Assembly (NCBI RefSeq): GCF_006636205.1
Contig: NZ_VIGB01000003.1
Location: 558,001 to 622,000, forward strand
Source of the DNA: Kitasatospora acidiphila
Lineage (GTDB): Bacteria; Actinomycetota; Actinomycetes; Streptomycetales; Streptomycetaceae
Direction: 5' to 3'
DNA: 64,000 nucleotides
Shown in pieces: positions 16,394 to 24,528 of this stretch (position 1 is the first letter of the stretch; every line of letters starts with the position of its first letter). The position numbers were made by a program, and so were the translations under genes. A model generated the notes under the pieces. It was not told where the DNA came from, made no database searches, and saw nothing but the letters and a program-made list of their open reading frames with translations.

Positions 16394-16678
16394 CGCCCCC
16401 ACCTCCTTCTCCGCTGTGCTGTTGGAGCCGGTCGAATGGCGGCGGCGCCCCGCGTGGTGTCCGCCGTAGCGTGACCCAGAGCTAGGGCCATTGGTGACCG
16501 GCGGCTCTCATCCATCGCACTGGCGGCGCTTCGCTTCGGAACCCGCCCGCGGGGAACGGGGCATGTGGCGCCCGACCTGGCAGGACGGGCTCCTGGTCCT
16601 CGCAATGTGCGGGGCGGTGGAAGTGGTCATGGGGTCCTCCCCCGGGACGGCGGGGCGCAGCTGCCGCCGACGGCTGTG

Positions 16679-16951
16679 TCAGGTGTTGGGGAGGTCCGGT
16701 CTGTGAGTGTGGAGCGCGGCGAGACGCTTCTTGTACTCGTCCTTGTCGTTCTCGTCGCGGGCGAGGCGCTCGGCGGGCCGTTGCTCCGGCGGCGGTGTGA
16801 TCGTAGACGAGGGCAGGGTGTTCTTCTTGCTCTTGGCCGGGCGGGCCATCGATCGCAAGGCCAGGATCAGGGTGATCAGCAATCCCAAGAAGACGATCAC
16901 GCCCAACGCCATGCCGAGCCACCCGCCGGCGTCGTGAGCGGTCCAGAACAT
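16679..16951 (-). CDS. Small SHOCT-domain membrane protein
   Basis: A 90-residue protein (MFWTAHDAGGWLGMALGVIV) with GGGAGGTGGGAG upstream of the ATG at 16951. One transmembrane helix spans about residues 11-33 (WLGMALGVIVFLGLLITLILAL). A linker follows, and a C-terminal SHOCT-type short helical motif (ARDENDKDEYKKRLAALH). SHOCT motifs occur at the ends of many small membrane proteins and are thought to mediate oligomerisation. It directly follows a P-type ATPase remnant on the same strand and may originally have been part of a metal-transport operon (inference). Confidence 0.75.
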   Translation of the reverse strand: MFWTAHDAGGWLGMALGVIVFLGLLITLILALRSMARPAKSKKNTLPSSTITPPPEQRPAERLARDENDKDEYKKRLAALHTHRPDLPNT

Positions 16952-17001
16952 CACTCCCACCTCCCAGGGATCGTGCTGCACGCAGGCGCCCTCCCCCGTC
17001 C

Positions 17002-17250
17002 TCACGTTCCTGCGGCCCCGATGACGTGAGCCAGGGCCTTCCGGCCTTGAGGCCGGGGCGGGCGGCCCCGGCCAATCAGGGTGACGTCGGCGGCTTCGAT
17101 GGCGACACCGGTGCCGATCGCCAGCCCGACGTCTGCCCGGGCCGGCGCGGGGGCGTCGTCGATGCCGTCGCCGACCATGTCGACCCTGCCCGCGCCGCCC
17201 CTGGCCGGCTTGCCGCGGACGACCGCGGCCGGCAGTCCTCGGGGCGGCAA
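17002..17250 (-). pseudogene. Heavy-metal P-type ATPase fragment
   Basis: The fragment reads [20 protein letters not shown] followed by [19 protein letters not shown]. This is the hinge motif of P1B-type ATPases (usual MVGDGINDAPAL and GTGTDVAIEAAD). The phosphorylation domain, the DKTGT motif and nearly all membrane helices are absent. The sequence after the motif ([19 protein letters not shown]) is degenerate. Only about 60 residues of the roughly 750-residue family remain. It lies 50 bases upstream of the SHOCT gene. Confidence 0.7.
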
Positions 17251-17479
17251 GCGGAGCGCTGGCTCCGCGCGATGGGAGCCGACTCCGGCAGGCCCGGCAG
17301 GGGCTCGTACAGATCGCCGACAGGCGCGAGGGCTTGTGCGTCCAGTATCCGGCGAAAACGTCAAGATGACGCATGCGCGAAGCCGCATACCGTCGCCTGC
17401 CCCGCCGCTCCGTCATCCCTCATCACTGATCGTGTCCTCGCGTCAGTGCAGTGCGTGCGGGCAGACGAAGACCTGCAAG

Positions 17480-17582
17480 GTGGGCTCCCTTCGCCGGCAT
17501 TGTCCGGATCAGGTGGTGGAGGTCGCCTTCCGGTCTCACAGACCTTCCAGCCTCTCAGCCCGACCGCCGACAAACAGCCCCG
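17480..17582 (-). promoter_or_regulatory. TPP riboswitch (THI element), orphan
   Basis: Read on the minus strand, this segment carries both conserved halves of the thiamine-pyrophosphate aptamer: CTGAGA in the pyrimidine-sensing arm (about 17,554-17,559) and ACCTGATCCGGACAATGCC with GCGAAGGGA in the pyrophosphate arm (about 17,487-17,514). The closing P1 helix pairs GGGGCT with AGCCCA. Such elements normally sit just upstream of thiC or other thiamine genes in streptomycetes. Here the downstream minus-strand sequence holds no thiamine gene; the next recognisable item is the ATPase fragment some 230 bases away. The riboswitch therefore looks orphaned by a deletion. The aptamer core itself appears intact. 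Confidence 0.8.
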
Positions 17583-17922
17583 CGCGGAGCCTCCGCCCAT
17601 CGCCCGGGGCCCATCCGGTCGAACTCCCTCGCTCGCCCTGCAGGCCAATATCCACGATACACACGCCCCTGCCCGGCACCACAGCCGAATGACCCCATCG
17701 CTGCCCGGGGGTCGCCCAGCAGCGCCATCAGCCCGGGCCGGCGTTCCCGCCTGCGTGGCTTCAACCCCACCGTCGGCACCTCCGGCGCCCACAATCGCTC
17801 CCCCGGCTACCGTGAACCCCGCCTACCCTGACGCACCGGGCGCGAAGGCGGGCCTGCGTACTCCGCAACCGCTCATGGCACCGGTGGGCCCCCGACCCCG
17901 TGGGCCGGTCCACCCGCGCCGG
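17583..17922. other. Non-coding stretch upstream of the TPP riboswitch
   Basis: About 340 bases. It should contain the promoter that drove the riboswitch transcript (minus strand) and the 3' end of the AraC-family gene. No gene is seen on either strand. Confidence 0.4.
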
Positions 17923-18762
17923 TCATCCGCCGGTCGCGGTGCGGAACTTGGTGGGGGACATCCCGGTAGTCAGGCGGAACCGGCGCGAGAAGTAGAGAGG
18001 GTCGGTGAAACCGACCTTGCGGGCGACGTGGTTGACGGGCAGGCCGGTGACGGCGAGCAGGTGCCGGGCGAGTTCCATGCGCTGCTGCTCCACGTGCGCC
18101 ATGAGGCCGGTGCCGAGTTGAGCTGCGGCCAGGTGGGCGAGGCGGGACGGCGACAGGCCGCCGATCCGGGCCAGCGAGGCGACCGTGTGCGGGCGGTCGA
18201 GGTGGTCGCTGACGTGCTCGAGCACGGCCAGGAGCCGGGGGTCGAGCACGTTTCCCCGCGGGTTCCGGGTGTCGCACCACAGCAGGGCCTCCTCGACGGC
18301 GTTCATCGCGAACAGCGTGTTGCGGCGCAGTCCGCAGTGCTGGGCGCCGACGGCCCGGTCCAGCGCTTGGACGACGCGACCGCGCACGGTGCCGTCGACC
18401 TCGATGCTGCGGATGCCCGGGGCCGCCGCCGGCCAGTGCAGGAGCGGCAGCCAGTCGGGCCGTGGCTCGATGTGCGCCCAGCGCAGCGACCAGTGGCCGG
18501 CGTCCCGGTCGGTGCCGTAGTCGTGCGGCGTGTGCGGCTCGATCACGGTGATGCGGTCGGCCGGCGCGAGGATGTCGGGGGCGCCGGTGCGTCGCAGGCG
18601 CCCGCAGCCGGCCACGGTCACGAACAACACCCAGTCGGTCGTGCCACCGGGTCTGACGGTGCGGTAGGTGGCATCCTCGTCGAGCCGACCGCAGAGCACG
18701 CGCTCGGTCCGGGAGGCGATGGTCACCGCGTCAGGAGGTGGGGGCACAGCAGGATCATCCAT
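17923..18762 (-). CDS. AraC-family transcriptional regulator
   Basis: A 279-residue protein from the ATG at 18762 (MDDPAVPPPPDAV). The N-terminal half is a cupin-type sensing domain (VRPGGTTDWVLFVTVAGCGR and PADRITVIEPHTPHDYGT). The C-terminal 100 residues carry the two AraC helix-turn-helix motifs: SLARIGGLSPSRLAHLAAAQ, and LPVNHVARKVGFTDPLYFSR followed by RRFRLTTGMSPTKFR. It is divergent from the PhyH dioxygenase gene, with starts 55 bases apart. It therefore probably controls that gene, in response to a small ligand bound by the cupin. A longer start further upstream would overlap the neighbour and is less likely. Confidence 0.85.
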   Translation of the reverse strand: MDDPAVPPPPDAVTIASRTERVLCGRLDEDATYRTVRPGGTTDWVLFVTVAGCGRLRRTGAPDILAPADRITVIEPHTPHDYGTDRDAGHWSLRWAHIEPRPDWLPLLHWPAAAPGIRSIEVDGTVRGRVVQALDRAVGAQHCGLRRNTLFAMNAVEEALLWCDTRNPRGNVLDPRLLAVLEHVSDHLDRPHTVASLARIGGLSPSRLAHLAAAQLGTGLMAHVEQQRMELARHLLAVTGLPVNHVARKVGFTDPLYFSRRFRLTTGMSPTKFRTATGG

Positions 18763-18817
18763 GAGGACGACGGGTTCGGCGATACCCCGACCGGGGTCCG
18801 GTGCAGACGATGGAGGC

Positions 18818-19644
18818 ATGACGAACAGCACTCTCTCCGTTCCGGCGGCCGATCCCGCCGCGCTGCGCGACCGGTACGACCGCGACGGTGTGGTCCAGGT
18901 CGACGCGGTGCTCCCGGCCGCCGAGACCGACGGAATCCGCGCGGCTTTCATGGCTCAGGTCGAGGCCGACCGCCTCGCCGTCGGTGCCGTCGAGGAGGTG
19001 GCGCAGGACGCCGTCCTCGCCCGCTATCCCCGCTTCATGAACCCGCATCGCCGCCCGGATCTGGTGATCGGGCGCCTGGCCCGGACGCTGATGACCGATC
19101 CGCGCCTGCTCGGGCTGGTCAGCGCCCTGGTCGGCCCGGTATACGGAGCCCAGTCGATGTTCTACTTCAAGCCCCCTCGGCCCGTGGCCAGGCTCTGCAC
19201 CAGGACAACTTCTTCTTGCGCGCCCACCCGGAGACGTGCATCGCGGCGTGGATCGCCGTCGACGCGTGCGACGCTGCCAACGGCGCACTTCGAGTGGTGC
19301 CGGGCAGTCACACCATGGAGATCGTCTGCCCCGAGGAGGCCGACCCCGGGCAGTCGTTCACCAGTGGGCTGGTCCGGGCGCCGGCGGGCCTGCCGGTCGT
19401 GCAGAGCGAGATGCGACCCGGCGACGTGCTGTTCTTCCACGGCAGCGCAGTCCACGGATCACTGCCCAACACCACCGCCGACCGCTTCCGGCGCTCGCTG
19501 ATCTTCCATTACGTCCCGCAGAGCAGCACCGAGATCGCCGGCTGGTACCTGCCGCTGGTCGACCCGGACGGCAGCGACGTCGACCTCGCCGAGGCCACCG
19601 GCGGCGGACCGTGCGGAGACACCTGGACCGGGGCCGCCCACTGA
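18818..19644 (+). pseudogene. Phytanoyl-CoA dioxygenase (PhyH) family protein, one frameshift
   Basis: Starts MTNSTLSVPAADPAALRDRY with GGAGG just upstream. Up to FYFKPP (about residue 120) the protein is in one frame. It continues as SARGQALHQDNFFLRAHPET, NGALRVVPGSHTME and GDVLFFHGSAVHGS in the next frame to the stop at 19642. The Fe(II)/2-oxoglutarate site is visible: HxD in ALHQDN and the distal His of VHGS, with a later Arg. The break is at a run of five C (19,174-19,178); six would restore a 275-residue protein. Similar breaks in the NRPS suggest a base-calling artefact, so the gene may be intact. It is divergent from the AraC regulator. Substrate unknown. Confidence 0.75.
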
Positions 19645-19779
19645 CCGCCAGACCCGGTACCCGTTCTGATCGCTCGACAACAGCCCTGCGTGGCGAATCG
19701 ACGCACATTCCACAACGCCGGGACTGGCTGACAAGGCCCTCTGAACGAAGACCGAGAAGGCTGCGACCCGCCTGAACGC

Positions 19780-19819
19780 ACCGCGCTGGGCGGGGACAGA
19801 GTCCCCACCCCAGCGCGGT
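19780..19819. terminator. Intrinsic terminator hairpin
   Basis: A near-perfect inverted repeat of 18-19 bp (ACCGCGCTGGG...CCCAGCGCGGT, one bulge) closes on a 3-base loop. It lies between the convergent PhyH gene and the sigma-factor remnant and could stop transcription from both sides. Confidence 0.75.
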
Positions 19820-19826
19820 TCATGCC

Positions 19827-20450
19827 TCAGCTGTCGGACTGCGAGGACGACAGCCCCGAGCCCTGCGTCGCACCGGCCCCCGAGCCCTGCGGCGGCGCGT
19901 CCGCCGGCAGCGGCGGCAGGCTGACGCAGTCGGGTGCCTGACCCTTGATCAGCTCGACCGCACTGGTGATGCGGCCGCCAGACAGGGCCTCGAAGGCGAC
20001 CAGCGCGGTTCCGCCGCAGGCGGGCCCTGGCCCGCATCAGCCGCATCCGCAGCGCGCCCGGCGTCATGCCGAGCACGCCCGCTGCCTCCCTGGCCGTCAG
20101 GCCGGCGAGGTCGACCAGCTCCACCACGGCCCGGTCGGGCCCGGACAGCGCGGTCAGCTCGCTGACCAGATGCCGGCCGGCCCGCTCGGCGTCGATCCGG
20201 TCGAGCAGCTCCTCGACCTGGTCGGCGTCCAGCTCCCGGCGGCCCGCCAGGCGCACCGTCTTCTCGCGCTGCCGGGTGCCGGCCGCACAGTGCGCCGCGT
20301 AGACGCGCCGGGCGATGCCGAAGACCCAGGAGCGCGCGGTGCCCTTGCGCGGGTCAAAGGTGGCGTAGGAGGTGATCACCTCGACGAAGGTGTCCGCCGT
20401 GAGATCGGCGACGGTGTGCGGATCGGCGCTGCGGCGGGCGAACTCCGAGC
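19827..20450 (-). pseudogene. ECF-type RNA polymerase sigma factor, 5'-truncated and frameshifted
   Basis: The minus strand encodes region 2 (TVADLTADTFVEVITSYATF, KGTARSWVFGIARRVYAAH) and region 4 (LSGPDRAVVELVDLAGLTAR, EAAGVLGMTPGALRMRLMRA). These match an ECF sigma factor. The first part of region 2 is missing: at about 20,450-20,480 the sequence switches to an oppositely oriented PIG-L fragment. After RARARLRR the frame shifts by one base near 20,000. The natural end (TALVAFEALSGGRITSAVEL onward, stop at 19827) lies in another frame. The gene is dead. The tail composition differs from a normal sigma factor and may derive from a fused or neighbouring gene. Confidence 0.65.
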
Positions 20451-20460
20451 GAGCGTCGCG

Positions 20461-20933
20461 GTGTTGGGATCGGGCCGGGTGGTGCACCTGGGGTACGCGG
20501 ACAGCGGGCGCGGGCCGGAGCTCCAGCCGGACCCGCCGGGCCGCACTCGGTTCGCCCGCACGAACACCGAGGAGGCCGCCAGCGGCTGGCCGAGCTGATC
20601 CGCCAGGAGCGGGCCGACCTACTGCTCGGCTACGACGCGAACGGCGGCTACGGGCATCGGGACCACCGCAAGGTGAACCAGGTGGCCCGCGGCGCGGCCG
20701 AACTGGTGCCCGGAGTGCGGCTGCTGGAGGCGACCATGCCGCGTGAGACGGTCACCCGGCTGGTCATCGCGGTCTGCGGCCACAACAGCGAGCTGATCGT
20801 CACCTGGGACGAGGACGACTTTCACCACCGCCAACCACATGTCAATGACCAGCGTGCAGGACTGAGGGTTGTCCCGCCCGGCTGGTCGGAGCGGAGTGCC
20901 CAGCCGGGATACGGGGCGCCGCCCGGCACATAA
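20461..20933 (+). pseudogene. PIG-L (LmbE-like) deacetylase fragment
   Basis: Open pieces in two frames match the middle of GlcNAc-PI de-N-acetylase-like enzymes (MshB/Mca relatives). The first is RVVHLGYADSGRGPELQP. After a one-base shift near 20,580 come QRLAELIRQERADLLLGYDA and NGGYGHRDHRKVNQVARGAA. The latter holds the zinc-ligand motif (usual NGGYGHPDH), with Pro replaced by Arg. The N-terminal AHPDD zinc motif is missing: the fragment begins abruptly at about 20,461, beside the truncated 5' end of the sigma-factor remnant. Homology fades after ATMPRETVTRLV. It is non-functional. Confidence 0.65.
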
Positions 20934-21034
20934 CGCAGCAGGCAAGTGAGACGAAGGCGCCGTGAATCGAGGCGCCGTTCCCGACGGAGAGCGAGGCACT
21001 TGAACTGGTGGAGTCGGGCGCCGGTCTGCTCGAC

Positions 21035-21733
21035 CTACCCCGGCTTCCGTGCCAGGCAGGCGCGGGCCGGCGGGACGTTGCGCCACGCGGTGCGCTCACC
21101 CAGCCCGTACGACTCCTCGAACTGTCGCAACAGGTGGACCACCGCGCGGTGTTGGGCGGCGCGTCGCGGACCGGAGGTGAGCGCGCGAAGGGCGGTCGTT
21201 CCCCGGTAGCGGAAGTACGTCAGCTCACCCCCGGGAGCGAGCAGCCGCAGGTAGAGGTCCAGCAGCTGCCGCACCTGCACCGGTGGGAAGTTGGTGAACG
21301 GCAGGCCGGACACGATCACGTCGTACCGTCCGAGCTCGTCCTGATAGTCCATCAGATCCTCGGCCCGGCCGGCAGACAGCCGCAAGCCGACACTCGGCCC
21401 GTGCCGGACCAGCACCGGGTCCTCACGCAGGTGCTGGACGAACCGCGCGTTGGCCTCGACCACGTGCAGCCGGTCGCCCGGCCGTAGCGCCAGCACCAGC
21501 CGCCGGGTCACCACCCCCGTTCCCGCGCCGACCTCCAGAACCGAGAGCGGTCGGTCGGGGCGGCTGGTCACGGGGACCAGGAGCGCGTTCACCAGGTCGG
21601 CGCCGCTCGGTGCCACCGCGCCGGTGTCGTGCCAGGAGCGCAGCGCCTCGGCCAGGAAGAGAAGGCCGTCACCGAGTGAACCCCGGTGGCGGCGTGGTGA
21701 GTCGGGGCGGGCATCGAGCCGAACTGTCGTCAT
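21035..21733 (-). CDS. SAM-dependent methyltransferase
   Basis: A 232-residue class I methyltransferase from the ATG at 21733 (MTTVRLDARPDSPRRHRGSL). The SAM-binding motif I is VLEVGAGTGVVTRRL. An acidic residue follows at the end of strand 2 (LHVVEANARFVQHL), then motif IV (YDVIVSGLPFTNFP) and LLAPGGELTYFRYRG. The pattern, with SGLPFTNFP, resembles the PmtA-like / ribosomal RNA adenine dimethylase-like group that includes phospholipid N-methyltransferases. The substrate cannot be fixed. It is divergent from the two-component system at 21892, with about 160 bases between starts. Confidence 0.8.
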   Translation of the reverse strand: MTTVRLDARPDSPRRHRGSLGDGLLFLAEALRSWHDTGAVAPSGADLVNALLVPVTSRPDRPLSVLEVGAGTGVVTRRLVLALRPGDRLHVVEANARFVQHLREDPVLVRHGPSVGLRLSAGRAEDLMDYQDELGRYDVIVSGLPFTNFPPVQVRQLLDLYLRLLAPGGELTYFRYRGTTALRALTSGPRRAAQHRAVVHLLRQFEESYGLGERTAWRNVPPARACLARKPG

Positions 21734-21891
21734 GGCAACGACGGTAGGAAGGCCGACCGCGCCCGGAATCGGCCGACCTGCGGCGCCCACCCCCGACCAA
21801 AGTCGAGGGTCGCGGTAGCCGTGAGGAGGAGGCGTCGGGCCGTGGGCCGGCCCTAGCATCGACGGTACGGAACGCGGTGGGGAGGTGGACT

Positions 21892-23097
21892 GTGCGCTCG
21901 GCACCCCTCGGTTGGTTCGGCTCCGGCCGCCGCCCGTGGGTCGACGTGCTCTACCTGCTGGCCCTCCTCGCGCTCACCGTCGAGGAGGCCGCGGTGCAGT
22001 GGGTGCGCGCCGACGGCCCGTGGCGCCTGCCACGGGTCGCCATGGCCGTTCTCGCTGCCGCCTCCCTGCTCTTGACCCGCCGCCACCCGGTCGCCGCGGC
22101 CGTTCTCCCGGTCCTCACCGGCGGTCTGCTCAACCGGGCCGTGCCAGGCTTGTTCAGCGTCTACTACCTCGCCAGCATCGGCCGGCTCGGCCCAGCGCTC
22201 GTCGGGGGTGCCCTGATCGCCGCGACCAGCACGGTCCGGGCCACCTCACTGGCCGACGGGGCCGGCATCTTCACTTCCCAACTCCTGGCGCAGGTCGCAC
22301 TGTTGTCCTTCGGGTTGTGGCTGCACGGCCGCCGCCGGCTGATTCGCACCCTGCACGCCCAGGTCGCCGCCCTGCGACGCGAACGCGAACTGCGGGCCGA
22401 ACAGGCAAAGTCCGCCGAACGGGCGCGGATCGCCAGGGAGATGCACGACGTACTCGCCCACCGCCTCAGCCTGTTGGTGCTGCACGCCGGCGTGCTGCGG
22501 GATCGGGCGCTGGCCGGAACAGTCGCCACCGATCCCGAACTGCTCACCGAGCGTCTGGAGTTGCTACGCGCCACCGCGGCCGGCTCGCTCGACGACCTGC
22601 GTGACGTGCTGGGCGCGCTGCGCGCCGATCAACCGCCACAGCGAGTCCCTGGGGCCGCTGCCCCGGCACTGCGAGGCCTCACCGAGCTGGTCGGCGAGGC
22701 GGTTCAGGCCGGCCAGCAGGTCGAACTGGCCGTCACCGGCAAAGCGGAGAGCGTCCCCACCACCCACCGCCTGGCCGTCTACCGCCTGGTCCAGGAGGCG
22801 CTCACCAACGCGCGCAAGCATGCCCGCACCGCGCCCGTAGCGGTACGGGTCCGCTACGGCGCCCCGGCCACCACCATCGAGGTCCGCAACGGCCCGGGCC
22901 GGCCTGGCGGGGCTACATCCGATGGTCCGCGCAGCAGCGGCTACGGGCTGGTCGGGCTCGCCGAGCGGGTCCGCTCGCTCGGCGGCCAACTGGACGCGGG
23001 CCCGGACGGCCGCGGAGGCTTCCTGCTCGCCGCCCAGCTGGACACGGCTCCCGATCAGCTATTGAACCCACCCGCGCCACCGGAGGACACCGCATGA
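21892..23097 (+). CDS. NarL-type sensor histidine kinase
   Basis: A 401-residue membrane kinase from a GTG at 21892 with GGGGAGGTGG just upstream. The N-terminal part has four or so hydrophobic segments (VDVLYLLALLALTVEEAAV, MAVLAAASLLL, a loop, and a helix ending ALLSFGLWLHGRRR) and little extracellular sequence. A HisKA_3 dimerisation helix follows, with phospho-acceptor His in ARIAREMHDVLAHRLSLLVL. The HATPase_c domain shows the N box (YRLVQEALTNARKHA) and G box (GYGLVGLAERVRSLGG). The stop overlaps the start of the response regulator as ATGA, so the two form one translationally coupled operon. The signal is unknown; intramembrane-sensing kinases often detect cell-envelope stress (inference). 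Confidence 0.88.
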   Translation: MRSAPLGWFGSGRRPWVDVLYLLALLALTVEEAAVQWVRADGPWRLPRVAMAVLAAASLLLTRRHPVAAAVLPVLTGGLLNRAVPGLFSVYYLASIGRLGPALVGGALIAATSTVRATSLADGAGIFTSQLLAQVALLSFGLWLHGRRRLIRTLHAQVAALRRERELRAEQAKSAERARIAREMHDVLAHRLSLLVLHAGVLRDRALAGTVATDPELLTERLELLRATAAGSLDDLRDVLGALRADQPPQRVPGAAAPALRGLTELVGEAVQAGQQVELAVTGKAESVPTTHRLAVYRLVQEALTNARKHARTAPVAVRVRYGAPATTIEVRNGPGRPGGATSDGPRSSGYGLVGLAERVRSLGGQLDAGPDGRGGFLLAAQLDTAPDQLLNPPAPPEDTA

Positions 23098-23753
23098 TCC
23101 GCACCATGGTGGTCGACGATGACGCACTGGTCCGGCTCGGCCTCATCGACCTGCTCGGCCAGGATCCGGCGCTGAGCGTCGTCGCCGAGGCCGCCGACGG
23201 GCTGCAGGCCGTCGAACTGGCGCGCAGTCAGCAGATCGACGTCGTGCTGATGGACATCAGGATGCCCCGGCTCGACGGGATCGCCGCGACCCGGCGGCTG
23301 CGCGAACTGCCCACCGCCCCACGCGTCATCGCGCTCACCACCTTCGACCTTGACGAATACGTCTACCACGCGCTCGCCGCCGGCGCCGACGGCTTCCTCC
23401 TCAAGGACACCCCGCCCGCCGAAATCGCCCGGGCCGTCCATGTGGTCGCCGCCGGACAGGGCATGCTGCACCCGGCGGCCGCACGTCGGCTGATCGACCG
23501 CTACCACCGGGCCGGCACGCCCCGGTCCGTCGCCGCGCGGGCCCGGATCAACTGCCTGACCGCGCGGGAGGCGGACGTGCTGCGCCTGCTCTCCGCCGGG
23601 TTGTCCAACGCGGACATCGCCAAGGGCCTCGGCATGCGCGAGAGCACGGTCAAGGCCCACGTCAGCCGGATCCTCACCGCTCTCGGCACCGCCAACCGGG
23701 TCCAAGCCGCCCTACTGGCCCGCGACGCCGGCCTGGACCATGCGGAAGCCTGA
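23094..23753 (+). CDS. NarL/LuxR-type response regulator
   Basis: A 219-residue regulator. The receiver domain (1-120) shows the acidic pocket (VVDDDALVR), the phospho-acceptor Asp in DVVLMDIRMPRLDG, the Thr of ALTTFD and the Lys of FLLKDTPP. The C-terminal LuxR helix-turn-helix reads CLTAREADVLRLLSAGLSNA, with recognition helix region MRESTVKAHVSRIL. Its ATG overlaps the kinase stop by four bases (ATGA). Residues in the receiver core are all conserved, so it should be phosphorylated by the cognate kinase. Target genes are not evident; the divergent methyltransferase is one candidate. Confidence 0.9.
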   Translation: MIRTMVVDDDALVRLGLIDLLGQDPALSVVAEAADGLQAVELARSQQIDVVLMDIRMPRLDGIAATRRLRELPTAPRVIALTTFDLDEYVYHALAAGADGFLLKDTPPAEIARAVHVVAAGQGMLHPAAARRLIDRYHRAGTPRSVAARARINCLTAREADVLRLLSAGLSNADIAKGLGMRESTVKAHVSRILTALGTANRVQAALLARDAGLDHAEA

Positions 23754-23900
23754 CGGCCGCGATCCGTAGTGGCGTCCCAGAGTGCGTCTCGGGTGATGCC
23801 CCATAGGCGGCCCGACCCGCTCTCCCCGCTACGCCAGTGAAGCCTCCTTGACATCAGCAAAGGATTGGCGAAGCACGCGCAACGACGCAGCTCGCAAAGG

Positions 23901-23990
23901 GTTCTCCCCACGCGGGTGGGGTTGCTCCGACGGCGCGGGAGCGGGTCAGCGAGGACAGGGCGTCCTCCCCGCGCGCTCGGGGCTGCTCCG
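23901..23990. CRISPR. Two-repeat CRISPR-like relic (type I-E-like)
   Basis: Two 29-base units (23,901-23,929 and 23,962-23,990) match each other at 23 of 29 positions. They share the CTCCCC...GGGG stem and the GCTCCG 3' end typical of streptomycete type I-E repeats. The 32-base gap between them gives the 61-base period of that system. No further repeat is found 61 bases to either side. No cas gene lies in the window. The repeats have diverged, so this is probably a dead or solo array. Confidence 0.5.
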
Positions 23991-24016
23991 CAGGCGGCTA
24001 GGGCGTGTAACGACCC

Positions 24017-24472
24017 TCAGACGATGTCGAATTCGTTGCCCTCGGGGTCCTGCATGGCGGCGGCGTAGAGCCCCATGTCCGGCTCGTCCTTGATCCGCAG
24101 CACGGTGGCACCAGCTTTGACCAGCCGTTCCACCGTAGCCATGACCCGCTGCATGCGGACGTCCACTGGAACGTCACGGCCCCCACCGACCTTCAAGTCG
24201 AAGTGCCACCGGTTCTTGGCGACCTTCGGCTCCGGAACCTGCTGGAACCACACCCTCGGTCCACGTCCCGCGGGATCGATGATCGACTCCGGAATGTCCC
24301 CGGCTCCGGCCGGCAACTCTGCCTCGGGCACCCCCATCGCCGCCCAGTAAGCACGCCATGTGGCGTGCCCGCCCGGCGGAGGCTCAGGCACGTAGCCCAG
24401 GGCCTCGGCCCAGAAAGCCACCATTCTCTGCGGATCGGAGCAGTCGATCGTCAGCTGCAGCGTCATCTCCAT
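24017..24472 (-). CDS. VOC (glyoxalase/bleomycin-resistance fold) family protein
   Basis: A 151-residue protein (MEMTLQLTIDCSDPQRMVAF). It shows two beta-alpha-beta-beta-beta halves of the vicinal oxygen chelate fold: CSDPQRMVAFWAEALGYVPE in the first, and WHFDLKVGG plus AMQDPEGNEFDIV in the second. The final DPEGNEF motif is characteristic. Streptomycetes carry many close relatives of unknown substrate. The IS701 element is inserted 57 bases upstream of its start codon, so its promoter may have been displaced or replaced. Confidence 0.85.
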   Translation of the reverse strand: MEMTLQLTIDCSDPQRMVAFWAEALGYVPEPPPGGHATWRAYWAAMGVPEAELPAGAGDIPESIIDPAGRGPRVWFQQVPEPKVAKNRWHFDLKVGGGRDVPVDVRMQRVMATVERLVKAGATVLRIKDEPDMGLYAAAMQDPEGNEFDIV

Positions 24473-24528
24473 GCTCGGAGAATCCCAGACGGGTCTGACA
24501 GACGATCCGATTTCGCAACAGGCTCTAG

